Source: Tribonema minus
Lineage: Eukaryota; Sar; Xanthophyceae; Tribonematales; Tribonemataceae
Assembly (NCBI GenBank): GCA_017506865.1
Contig: JAFCMP010000156.1
Location: 62,001 to 126,000, forward strand
Length of the DNA stretch: 64,000 nucleotides
Reading direction: 5' to 3'
Shown here: piece by piece, positions 49,424 through 62,100 of the stretch
How the letters are laid out: each line of letters starts with the position of its first letter
Numbering within the stretch: the first letter of the stretch is position 1
The notes under the pieces: model-generated
What the model saw: the letters and a program-made list of their open reading frames with translations, nothing else
The model's database searches: none
What the model was told of the DNA's origin: nothing
Made by a program: the position numbers and the translations under genes

Positions 49424-52400
49424 CTGCACGACGCCCCAGTTGGTGAGCATCATGCCAAAGAACATGGAGAGCAGAATCATGACTATGTTGAACTTCCAGC
49501 CATCGCCGTGATCGTCTGGTTCCGGTTCTTCCGGCGCTGCACCCAACAAAACAAAAGACAAGCGCCAAAAAAATCAGGCAAGCCTTCAACAATAAATGCA
49601 GAGAGCCGAACAGGTGGGAATGCCCTGCCAGGCTGATCTGCTTCACACTTCAGTGCCAGTAAAAGCCGGACACACCGAGCTTTTCTCACTAAAGCAGGAA
49701 CAAGCACAATCAGGTCACATCACACTATACCATTCAAGTCAGCACCAGGGCCTGTGCTCAGCCAGCAGCTGGTGCAAGACAGCAGCGCAATCCCTGCTTC
49801 CTCGTGTACACGCGTGACACCAGCCTGAGTTTCCCTGGCCTAACCTCTGCTGACATGTAGGCACGCAGGCCAATGTAACTGAACTTCCTGGTGGTGACAC
49901 ACGTCTAGCCACCACCTCTCTTGCCGCAAAGTGCAAACTTCAAGCCTTCGCTGGGTCAGATGAATTGCGACTGATAGCGACTGGTCTCATGTCGCTGATG
50001 GCGATGCGCTGACTTGTAAACCATTGTTAGACTGACACCCTGCTCCTGACACCCTGATGCCAAGGGTAAACCTTTCACCCCCTCCGTGCTCCAAGTGTGG
50101 AGAAGTTCAAGTGAGCTGAAAATTCTGTGTTTTGATCTCGCAGCACACAACATGCCGCCGCTGGCACCCCCTTAACAGATCTGCCGACATTCACTAAGCT
50201 AACTTCAACTTTTGCTGCGTGAGAAATGCTTGTTGTCAACGTCACTGACCTGAGACCGTCACGCCCCGTTCCGCGTCACTGATGGCGGCACGCGCGGGTG
50301 CAGACTGCGCGATGAATGGCATGCCGGTGCTGGGTGATCCGCTGGCCTTTGCGGCCTCCGCATTCCTTACCGACTCCACCTGCTCCACCGGGGAAAACAC
50401 AACATTAGATAAACATAATGCAACATTGGTGTTGGCCTGGTGGCGTCGAGCACTGTTGGGATGCGTGGCACGGAAAGCAACGCCCGTAGCATAAGCCTGC
50501 CACTCGTAGAAAGCAGACTATGGGTCCAACAGGGACATTTTTGGGCGCAATCGCAAGCAATGACCGTGTTTGATGTCGCTCTGCTGGATGAGATGGCGCA
50601 CATGCAGCTGCATGCTGGACTTGCAGCGGTTCGTGCGCTAGCGCGTGCGGTGGCTGCTGCCATTACTGCCTTGAAGCGCACACCGCCGGTTAGGGCTACG
50701 TTAGGGTTAGAGCAAGAGTTAGGTTTCCGTGCATGAAGTTCCGCTGTCCTGTTGACTATGGTGCCCGGTCGTATATTGTCGAAATCAGTAGACAAGTAAT
50801 TTATGGCAGTCCATGTTCGGAGAAATAGGGATAAATTTCTTCTGGACACGCTCACCCCAATGATACACTCATGGCCACCCACATTAATGCGCCGCCACAC
50901 CGTGTGAGATGTCAGAAAGTGTTGACAGAACACAGGACAATCATCGCACTAGCGGTAGCCAGGTCAATAAATGTACGTTTACCCTTGCACCAATAACACC
51001 AGACTCAACCTCAATAACGCAACTGCCATGCACGCATGCCACATACACCATTTGGAGATGAAGTTCAAGACTTGAAGTTGAAGACTTGCCGTTGTCGGCG
51101 GCGCTTCTCCCCCCAGCAGCTTGGTTATTGAAGTTCCCGAACTCGCGCATATCCACAGAAGCGACAGAAACGTCAGCACAAGCCCCACTATGATGGATGT
51201 CAGGTTCTGGCTGCTGCCGATGAAGGGGTTGCAGCTTGCGTCGGGGTTCTTGGACACCTGCGATGCAACATGACGTTGGCGCAAAAGACGGCCGGCGCAA
51301 TGAGCAAGTTCAGTGTTAGAAAGGAATGATCAGCTGGAAGCACTGCTGAGGTGATCACCAAAGTGCTCATAAAGACTAAATGGCGCGCCACAACACAACC
51401 GCAACTGGTGAGGCTGGGGGTCCGCATGGTGGTCACCTCGCAATAACATCAACTTGGATCCTGAATTCTGTGGGCTGTCATGCACAAAGCCAATTCGCTG
51501 CACAGCACCTAAGGACCGTGCTTGCTGCTCATGGTACTTCAAATCCTCGCTGCCAAAATCAGACTATTTTATGTACTTAGATGCCCACAATGTACTTGCA
51601 GCAAGCTCTGCACAGAACAACTACTTTGACACCACACCTGTGCCTGACCAGAATGGCACACCCACGCAAGAACAGTGTTCATTATGACAAGAGGCTACCG
51701 TGCAAAATGAACATTGCGACAAAGGTCAAGTGTACCGGTACCAATGCACACGGTAGGTGCAGAGTGTCCTCAAGTGCAGACAGTGTATCTTCTACTTCAA
51801 GCGCAGACTCACCGCTGAAAATCCCAGGAAGGTCATGTACACGGACACCAGTGCACTGGTCAGGAGGTTGCCCTCAGGACCGCTGAGCTGAAGCACTGTC
51901 ATGGCCACTATCATGATGAGTGTCAAGCTCAGAATGATCTGCACATGTAGAGGAGGCAGGGGCAACAAGGGCGCAGCAGGACAATAGGTGATCGTTCTTT
52001 CGATGTCGTGCTGCGTCACGGTAAGCAGTAGCGACACCTAACTTTTGATCATGCTGTCCAAGCGGCGCGGCACAACAACAAAAATGGCAAAGACATGTTC
52101 ACAGTACCTGCACACAAGTCAATGAGCGAGGGGGGCGCGTCAGCATTAACGAGTCTGAGGCATCTGAGGTTGTGTCAGTTTTTAGCATTGGACCTACAGG
52201 AAACGCTAGTGCCAACCCAGATTTGGAGTGATTTGACAGAGCGAAAGGCCTGCAAAGACACAGGGCGATACATAAGGGGTCGCCAATGTATTGCAGGCGG
52301 CCATGGAGGGACTTCGAAGAGAGGAACAAGATCATGCACTGAGAGAGAAAACACACTCAACATGGCTGAGGCAGCGTGGCATGCCAAGCAATGCCTGCAA

Positions 52401-55400
52401 ATGATTCATTGCGCAGCAGCAATGCATGAAGGAAAAGGTACGCCTAGTATACTGAGGCCACACCAGAGACATTCTACCACACAGCAGCGAGCCTCAAGGC
52501 ATCTGACGCTGAATCATGATGTAGGGTTTGCAGGGTGGTAACAACGCTCAGCGCATTACACATCTAGGTCTTGAACTAGGGTTTCGGCACTCACGTCATT
52601 GCTCTGGCACCCCTTGAAGTAGCCAAAGAGAACCCCCACGCCGCTGATCGCAACGGCAAATAGCAGCAACGACGTGCACACCAGCGCTACCAACACTCTG
52701 CGCAAGACAGGAGCGGACGACAATTGTTATGACAACATGGAAACATGATGACACGGAAACATGCCTTCGTAGCGCCAGGTTTCTGTGCCGAGCATACTGC
52801 TATGCACACCTGACGTAACAGGCTGCGGACGCAAGAGGTCTCAGCTAAGTGGGGATGCGCAATCAATGTATGGTACATGTCGATACATCCAACTCCAGCC
52901 TCTTTGATATTGCAAAATGGCAAACGATAAACATGTAGAGTGCAGAGTGGTCACCAGTCAGCATCGCCTGGCACCCCCTGTCTCGGATAGAATGCATACC
53001 TCAATGCATGGTACCCTTCTCTCCGTCATTGCATGGTCATCGAGAAAGAAAAACAAGTACAAACACTGCTTGTGACCAGTGTCAAAGCTTCTGCAAAGTA
53101 CTTCGAAGTACATACACGAACCCCTTACTAATTCCACAAAACCAGCGCCTAGCGCGCCACCAAAGCCCAGCTCATCTGCTACCTCACAAATTTTCCATGC
53201 CGTTGCTACTCACTGGTGATTTTAAACAGAGAACCATAAAGCAGTTGACATCCCTGGCGCTCTTTCACAACGCACTTTGAAGTTCTGCCCCAAGTTCAAG
53301 ACGTGACTCACTTTCTTCCCTCGCCATCTTCACCCAGGTCCTGTGCCTTCTTGACGCACGCGTCATTCCACTGATAGGCAATGTCTATCAGCACGATCTG
53401 CTGCAGTATGATGAACAGGAATGCCCCAAACCTCGCAGCCCACACATATCCGTGGTCGTCGAAAACGGCGTTGCTGATGAATACCGAGGCGATGATCATG
53501 ACGGACCAGAATGTCAGCTTGAGCGCCCAGCACCTGCAACGACAGGGCAGTGACGCTCAGCATTAATCTCGCTACCGCCGCATATCATGGAATTCCATTT
53601 GATAGAGTTATGTAAAACAAAGACAGGGCAACAACGCTCTGCGTGACTCGCACCACTGCCACATTTTAAAGGAGCTCTGTGTGGTAGAAGTATGTAGCAC
53701 GCGAAAAGGCACGGTGTGGGTGCCACCGAGCTGCACAAGTATGTACCATCTCGTATGCAGCATTGTGAGAAGCAGCATCTTACAATACAGTCAAGGCTGA
53801 TAGATGTGGCAGTCTCAGCGCTCAGCACCTGCTGAGGCATGTGCCGCATCTCTGAGATTGACTGGACACAGAGATCATTGCATGACCACACATTTGCTTC
53901 CCCAATATCAGAGCATCACAGGGCCGGTCATTGCAAAGCGCACTAGTGAATGAACAACAAGGGGGGCATAGTGCATGGAAGCTCGTGCTACAGAGAAGGT
54001 GTTTCGTTTCTCAAACTTCACCTAGGCTGTGTAGGCGCAACGCCAGCAGATAAGACAGCCCTCGCAATGCATTGTGGCATCAGAAACATGAATACACTGC
54101 CTCCTTCAGTTCACTTTGCATGCTGAAAGCACGTGCATGGCCACAAGCCAACATGCAAATTCATGATGCTGCATGCGATTGCTTCTCAACGTAAAGCATT
54201 TGAGCAGGGTCTCTGCGTGCACAATGAAGCCTGCGGGCTTGCCTTAGCAAGCGTATAAGTTGGGCTAAAGCCAGAGCGGAGCTCACCTGTTATTGAAGAG
54301 GCTGCCAGTGAATGAGCCCACCATCATGACAAAGAAGAAGATAGAATCCACCATGCTCACCCTGGAGCACCAAGACAGGAGCAGAAGCATCGCAGCAAGG
54401 TGAGTCATGCATCCAGATAGAAAAACAACCAGGACTAAAAGAGGAAAACAAAAAGACAGCACAAAAAGGGGGTAAGCTAATGGTGGATCACATGTGTGTG
54501 AGACAAAGACACAGAGCGCATGCTGCTGAGCAATGTAGAGCATCAGTGCAGGCACCGACAGCGACAGGGACAAGCGGCTGAGAGAACACTACCGCCTGGA
54601 GGAGAACGCATGGCTGCCGCCGCGCCATGGCTCGCCATACACAACTCTGTTACAAAGAGAAGGAGCCCCCACCAGGGGATCCTGGCCAGCTGTCAGTGGG
54701 AGAAAGGTACGCAGCGAGTCAGGGGGCAGAAGAGGGGGGGGCGGGGGGGGAGCCAGGCCTGCTCGGGAGCACCCCTGCAGTCTGTGCTGTTAGCCCACAT
54801 GTACTTGATGGCAGTCCCATGTCGTGAGCACCAACTTCAGCAGCGAGTACATGCGCCTCCACAGGTACACGTGAGGGGGGTGTGACTGCTCAGTACTTCC
54901 GCAAAATGAATTCAGTCATCTTTTTGAATTCAGCGTGCATCATCTGAGAGTGGTGTATGGCATCACCCATACAAAGCTAACAACTGCCTCTGCAATTGTC
55001 GTCATGAACAAGGCTGGGGAAGGGCATGTAACAGGGCATGCGCAGAAACATAACCCCTACTGTCACTGAGGTCGCATGTACACTGCTGCGGCAACGGCGC
55101 ATAAGCTGCTGCAGCAACGACCCCATTGCGGGTCTGGCATCCTGAGGACTTGCAAAAACCACATCAAGAACCTGTAGCTGTTTGATTCCATACCCAACAA
55201 TGACAGACCTCAGGTTCAGCATGCTCACCGCAAATACAGTGTTCAGCCTGTGAAACATTACGGCTTCACTGCCCTCAATAGGGGTATAATGAGGTGAGGA
55301 CTTACAACGAGAGCGTCAGCTCTCTATGAGCGCAGCTCATCCTCAATCTGCTCAAATTGAGGCGCAAACACGCACAGCAAGTGTCCACCTAGCCACCGTC

Positions 55401-58235
55401 GACAGGGCATGTATGCTAGATGCAGTGTCGGCTGCCGCATTTTTGAGCCGTGGCCACAGATTCATCAACCCTCTATAGGCAAATGTGGCGATGCAGATGG
55501 TGAGATATGCCATGATCGATGTGTAATTGAGACTGCTTGAGGAACTCATTAGCTATGCTTGCCGCCCAGAGAACAACTGCTCAGGGCTGCCTAGATTTGT
55601 CAGCTGGTTACTCTCAGCAACGACCTGGTCATTTTCTTTGAGCCCAAGCACTTCGTAGGGCCAGATGCAACAAAGCCAGGCATCATGGTCATTACCAGGG
55701 TCTCCCCAAGCGCGACCAGTTTAAAAGAGCACACATACTAGTAGCACTGAGCAGTGAATTTGAGGGGGGGGGCATCACTGTCAACTAGAAGCGCAAAGAT
55801 CACTGCCAACCACCAGCGCAAGGGGGCTTGGAATTCAGTAAATGCGTAGACCAATATCCACTGAGCAGTATCCAATTCGAATGGCTTTCGTGCTTGAAGT
55901 TACTGCAGGTGATGATACTGCTTCAATTGTAGATTGTCATCATTACCCCTCGTGCCATGAGACAAGTGTCTGGCCTGCCTGTGATAAGCCGGAAACATGG
56001 CTAGACTGTCGCTACCTCCCCCCCCCCCCCATCGGATTGCTAATGCATGGCTGACAGATTGCACATTCCCTGACACCAGTTGGCACCGTGCTCACTGAAA
56101 GCCTGTGTCGTCAGCCACAGATGCAATGTAACCTGCCGTGTTGTGGCCACCAACAGCCGCCACCATGATGAGCAAAACTCTTGAAATGTACAAGTGCGTA
56201 CCGGACCATTATGTTGCACCACACCAAAAGCAGCAATGCAAACATACAAAAGTACCCCTCCCAAAACAATTTGGAGATCGTGTATGGGTACTTGAGTACC
56301 ACTCTTAGAGTACATTGGCAGCGGGTGCATGTTTTGCAAACTGGAAAAGTGACTAAAACTGGTTGCGTTTATACTGAGAATACAAGGGTGCTCAGCAGGC
56401 ACACATACACACAGCAACTCGTCTGACACAATACAACCAGTACTGTTGAAAGGTGCTGCTTTGTGTGAGCTAGAGCTGAGAGCCAGCTCTGATGGTCGAG
56501 CCGGTATTCATGAATCAGATTTGACTATGCCATTACTTGATATGTAGACACAACATATTGCATTCACAGCACCCTACCCTTACCCTTACCATCCAACTGC
56601 TGCTGCTGCTACTGCAGCTGATGCTGCTATTTCGAAATCTGGCCTGCTGCCTTATACCAAGCTGCTATTGCCAGGACATGCATTATACATGACCATTTGA
56701 CCTGAGAACCCAGGAAGGGATTAATCCCGAGAAAGGCATCACACTTTTCAACACTTTTTTGGCGCAATACAAAGGTACGAGTGCGCAGCTATTGGCTTCA
56801 CGGCCAATTCAAGCAGTGCTCACTTGCTACTCTCACAGTACTCCAAGCACTTGTCAGCAAGTGAGTAATGGCACTTGTGCTTCCATGTACTTGTATTCAG
56901 AATTGCAGTCTTTGAAAAGTACTAAATGCTGCCCCCGTGCAATAAAACCAGTACTTGAAAGCGGCTACTTACTTCAAACTTTCAAATAATGGGTACTACA
57001 CGCATGACCATTGAGGAAAATCATTGCTGCGACAGCACTTCTGCCCTTCCCGACTATGCTAACGACACGATGGTCAGGAATGGTGCATGTTTGGCTCGTG
57101 CCTCCCCATCACATGTCATCTTGATGCACAAGCAAGAAACAGCTGAGGGCATGACACGCCAGAATACACACTTCGAAGTATGTCAATCAACCAACCCTGG
57201 TTGCCGTGGTTGCATTATACCGGTACATACAACAACTGTGTCTGCTAGGTGAGACCGGGCCGATGCCATTTGCAAGAAGCGTATTAAGGCACAGTGCGAC
57301 GTGCTTCATTCACTAACGACTTTCAGCCAGCGCATGGCTCCTTTGATACTTAAAGAAGTCATTATTGTGATTGTGCCAGCCAGCTGATGGACACCTGCCA
57401 TGACAGTTGGCGTCATTGTTGTCGATGTTTGAGCCAGATCATTCAATGAAGCTCCCACAAGCATTCAGCAATTGCGCCAATGGTCGTTGTTTATCATTGA
57501 CATCAACATCAAAAATGCTGTGCACGTGCTGCTGTCAATTCGTTTCTGCGAAGCGCTGCAGTTCCTGCAACCTAGGAATACTACAGCCTGGGGCGTCTCA
57601 TAGTATGTTGCAAATTGTGATGCGCCACCAGCACCATGCACTAGTCCATTCTACCTATCACGACTGCTTTCATTTGCGTGCATCTGAGCTTCGCAACTTC
57701 CCTGTTTGCTTTTTGCAAATGATGAGATGAAGTATAAGCTATAGTCTAGTATACAGTGACCATGTTTGAGAACATACCTAAATCACGAGATTTCAAGAGT
57801 CGAGTGACAGGCGGCCGCAGCAGAGCTAAAAACTTTGTTACAGCAGCTGGTGCACTGAATTGTTTGCATTGAGCACAGTGGGTCACTGATTGACGCCTGT
57901 TTTATGTCAACTGTATTATTTATAAAGTCCTTGACATGCGCTCACCTGAGAATTGCTGCGTTGCCTTGACACGCCTGATTCCCATCGCAGCCATAATTCC
58001 ATTGGTCCAGCTTATCAGCCAGCTTATCCGCCCACATGTACTGTGTCAGCAACCCCAGTACTATGCTGACCATCACCAACCCCATGCTCCGCAGCTTCCC
58101 CACCATAAGGTCCCTGGGCGTAGACGATCCGAATGCGCTGCCGCACAAGCACCCTGCACAGCTGCAGACGGTGCTGACGGTGGTACATACTGCACTGCAT
58201 GCTGTGCACGCGAAGCAGCCCAATGCTAAGGCCAT
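49424..58235 (-). CDS. SERINC/TMS1-family membrane protein, last exon not found
   Basis: SERINC proteins are multi-pass membrane proteins linked to incorporation of serine into lipids and to lipid scrambling. Minus-strand exons: 58235-57946, 54361-54287, 53533-53312, 52697-52595, 51938-51813, 51257-51090, 50379-50250, 49536-49424. Phases match throughout and give 409 residues. The start codon is at 58235 (MALALGCFACTACSAV), leading into the family's CLCGSA cysteine motif. Family landmarks are RVSMVDSIFFFVMM, a helix ending FLFIILQQIVLIDIAYQWND, KNPDASCNPF, VESVRNAEAAKASGSP and FFGMMLTNW. About nine hydrophobic segments are visible. Two introns use GC donors (after 51090 and after 49424). The expected final segment (a Trp-rich helix ending near LVAP) is missing from any clean exon, so the C terminus is unresolved. 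The 3.6-kb first intron and others hold no recognised features. Confidence 0.9.
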
Positions 58236-59107
58236 CACCTAAGCTCCGCCAAGGATGAAAACTCTGTTGCGTGTCACCCAAGGACTGACCGCGTGCACCC
58301 GCTAGCAGCTGACCTGCGGCAACTAAACTTTCAGCTACTAGCCTTCAGACAGTCGATAAGCTAGCACAAGCCTCTCGCTGCGCTGAAATTGCTAAGTTTA
58401 TGCTTCGAGCTCGCCAGGAAAAATCCAGGAATGGTCCCCAACGGCCAAATCGGACCCCCTTCAGCCCCCCTGATCATGATGACAGGTGTGCCAGCGGCGA
58501 TGGTGAGCACGATATCGCGATGGTGGATGTGGCAGAGTGTACCGCAATGGCACTGCAAATGGCGGCGCGGCGGACGGCAGCGACACCAGCGACAGTGTCG
58601 GCGTGTCTCGGCGACTGCATACGATACCACCGGCGGACGTCAGTTGGGCAGCGCGGCGGACGCTGCTGTGGGACAACGCTGCAGCGGCGCCTTAGCCCGT
58701 AGTGGCATCAGTGCGACATCGTGCGAATGCCGTGGGGGTGTGCAGTAGGTAAGGGGGAAAGGGGGGGGGGGGGGGGTGAGCTGAGCACGGTTGACCAGCT
58801 ATTGCTTGAATGATCAGATCAAGCTTTGATCTTGCCGTTTCCTGCACATTGGCGCATTTAGCAACATGCATGTCATTGAACAGGGAGCCGCACCGTGACA
58901 TGTGTTTCGAGTTCAACAAGAGCCAAGCTTTCAATTAATGAGCACATGGAGTTTTGGTCCAGAAGGGTGCCCACGCACCCCTTCCTGGCAATCCGTCGCT
59001 ATGCTCATGTGCCCGACAGTATGGCTACGCGCTGCTCTGATAATCAGGAACCGTCTTCCAGCCGCTGTGTAAATGCCAGACCTTTTAACCAGACTGCAAG
59101 GAGGTCA
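58236..59107. other. Divergent/convergent spacer, no gene recognised
   Basis: This lies between the SERINC start and the end of the next minus-strand gene, and should hold the SERINC promoter. A run of about 15 G lies near 58760. No supported exon. Confidence 0.4.
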
Positions 59108-62100
59108 TCAGCTGTATCCGCTCGCATACCAGCGCATCATGCTGGTCTGCAGCGCCTGTTTGCTACTCTCCATGCTGCTGCGACTGTCCGCCAACTGGCG
59201 TCGTAGGCTCTCTGCTGCGGCGCCCGTCTGTAGGTTCTTGGCGAGCTCGTCCATACTGCTGTGCCGTTGCGATTCTTGCTTCTCTCTGCACGGTGACAAT
59301 TAGCAACGATTAGCATGTGCATTGTCAGATCACCATCATGATCACCGTGACCGTGATATGTTTTCCTCCATGTGCAGAGTGCCTAAATCGAGGATACCAC
59401 ATGACAGTATTGCATTGCAGCAATACAGGAACGCCTAGTCTAGGCAGCGCTAGCAAGCACCAGCAATCTGCATATGCATGGCGGCGTGCAGCAGTCGAGT
59501 CCACTGGTACATAATGCTGCACAAGGTGCCACAGCACACATGGAGAGCATACATGGAGATCCTGGCTGTATGTGGCTGCCCAGTTGTTGGTCACGTTCAA
59601 AAACGCACACCTGCAAGCTCACAAAAGCTCCAAACAAGATTCTCGGATATGCCATCAGACACTTGAAACTGTGTATGATGACACTGGGTATGTGTCAAAC
59701 TTGGAAGCTGCTGAAGCGCCGAGCACACCCTAGCTGCAGTTACGCACCGACCAGCCTGATCTCTGCAGGTCTTGCTGTTTCTAGTTGTGTGAGTACACCA
59801 CATACCACTTGGCGGCAGAGCAAGGCACATGCAGCAGTGCAGACGCACCTCTTGCTCTGGCTGATGGCCAGCTCTGTAGAAGCTTCCGGCGGCTTCTTTT
59901 CTCTGTAGGCAGAACTGGCGCTGCTAGTTGCAGACTGAGCACTCATGCTGTGCGATCGCTGGAGTCTGCCGCCCCTGCCGCTGTTCAAGGCCGCAGTTGC
60001 ACTCAATGATGCCTGTGGAGGGTAAGCAGAAAGAAACTAGTGAAGCACAGCTCAGTACACTTGCAGGCGGTCAGCAATATTTGACACTCTAAGTACTTCC
60101 AAAATAAATCGTGTGCATTATTCAATTACTGTTGTCAAGTCAGTTTGTATCTGTCAGCAAGTGCTCTTTAGATTTTTCACTTTGAACTTTCAGGTGAAAA
60201 CCATGTATATTACATAGGGTTGCCAAAACCGTACCTTTTTTACAAATATACTCCGTAAATCGTACCGTAATTCGACCGTAAACTCCTGCCTATTGAGGTT
60301 TTGGAGAACTTCGATACCATTTTTGCGTCTGGCACAGTAAGCCAGAAGACAAACCTGAGGGCACCCAAAGCTCTGGTCAAGATCAGCATGGTTTACGCTA
60401 GAAATACCGTTGACCGTATTTTTTCAATAATACCGTTTTGGCAACCCTAATATATTATTACAGTGTTACTGCCTGTACTTTCCAGTCATATTTTTCTTTG
60501 AAAGCACAGGCAGCCACATGCTTGCCTCGTCTCATGCAAGGCAGCGCGAGATCAAGTTCAGGATATGCACAAGTTATCACATGACCCTGAGTGATAAGGC
60601 CACTATGATCATGCATGATTTGCTGTCTTCTGCTTGGCACATGAGCCCTAACCTCTGTCACAATACATGTGCTACATTGATTGAGGGTTGGGCTGGAAGT
60701 TGGGGGTAGTGCTCAGTATAGCCTGCGCAGCAATTGACGCTGTTACTGATATGTTACCGAGAGGCAAGTGCCCGTCACTTGCCGCGCTGGCTATGCCTTA
60801 AGGTTGCAGAGGGGGAGCATTGTGAGGGGAAAAACTGGAAATCAAAAGTACAGCCAGGTACTGGCTGTGCCATTCATACCAAGCAGAGCGCATGGGGTGT
60901 GTAGCACAGTCAAAGTTGCTTCGCCGCCATCTGCACGTCTCAGCAGTCATGGACGCGAAGGTACTGCTCACTTGCTCAGTGAGCTGCCTGCACTGTTCAC
61001 CAGCGCTGCATTTGTGCCACAGGTGGCATGGCATCGAAGGGGGTCGAAAGTCTGCAGTCGCACAACATGAAGGCGGCGCTGACGGCGCACACTGGCGCAA
61101 GCGTATGCATGGAGTAGTTGACAGGAGGGGGTCAACAATATGTAAATTCATGAATGCAATGCTAGATGTCAGACGCCGGCATTACCACCAGATGCATTGC
61201 ACTGTGACATGAGTAGATTCTATGCACCATCAGCGAACACCTGACAGAGCTGGCTGTCAAGGTGACACCATTGAACGGTAGAGCTAGCTGTAACGGTGGC
61301 GCTATTGCACGGCTGAAATCATGCGGGGCGCCCATCACTCTGATGACAATGCCCCCCAGCCACGCATGCCCAGCTGAATGAGTTGTGGACTGAGCTTTGC
61401 CCGCGCCCTGATGCTTGTTATCTTGTGCAGCAGCAAATACGCACTTGTTGACCAGCAGCAAAATAAGCAGTACCTATGTGTTTACTTCAATCACTTGCGC
61501 ACCTTGGCCGTGGAAGCGGAATGCCGCCGTTTTGATGTAGGCTTGCCTGGGCCAGCCATGCCGTTCTCTGCTGGTAGGCTTGCTGCAGAAAGAGACGGTG
61601 CAGTGTCGCAGCATTAGCTACTGTCATTGACTCGAAGGCTGTGGCGTGACAAGATGGCGGCAGCGGCAAGGTCGATGCATTGGTTGGTAGACTTGATGAA
61701 ACTGGCGCACAAAGTGGTCAGCCTCCTTACATGCAAACTCAACGGCAGGTTCACATTATATGTACTATACTACTAGTTGTACATTAATGCACTGGCTCCA
61801 ACCGCTAATCGCTGGCCCAAACATTCATCAGGCTGCTCTGAGGGTCTCACCCATTCCTGAACTTGTATGATTACCCAGCTGACCCAGCTGTCAAGCAGAC
61901 TTGAGGGGTTGGGACATTGAGTGCAAAGGTTTAACAGCCGGTAAGCATAGTTCTTGCTTTTGGATGAGTGGGCTGAATAATCGACTAGCCTACCGCCATC
62001 AATGCGGTTTCATTGCCTGGCACGTACAGTCAGGCGTGACTGAGAACAAAATTGTCTGCGAATGGATAGTTTGTGATGGTCTTTTCTCATGTTGCACGTG

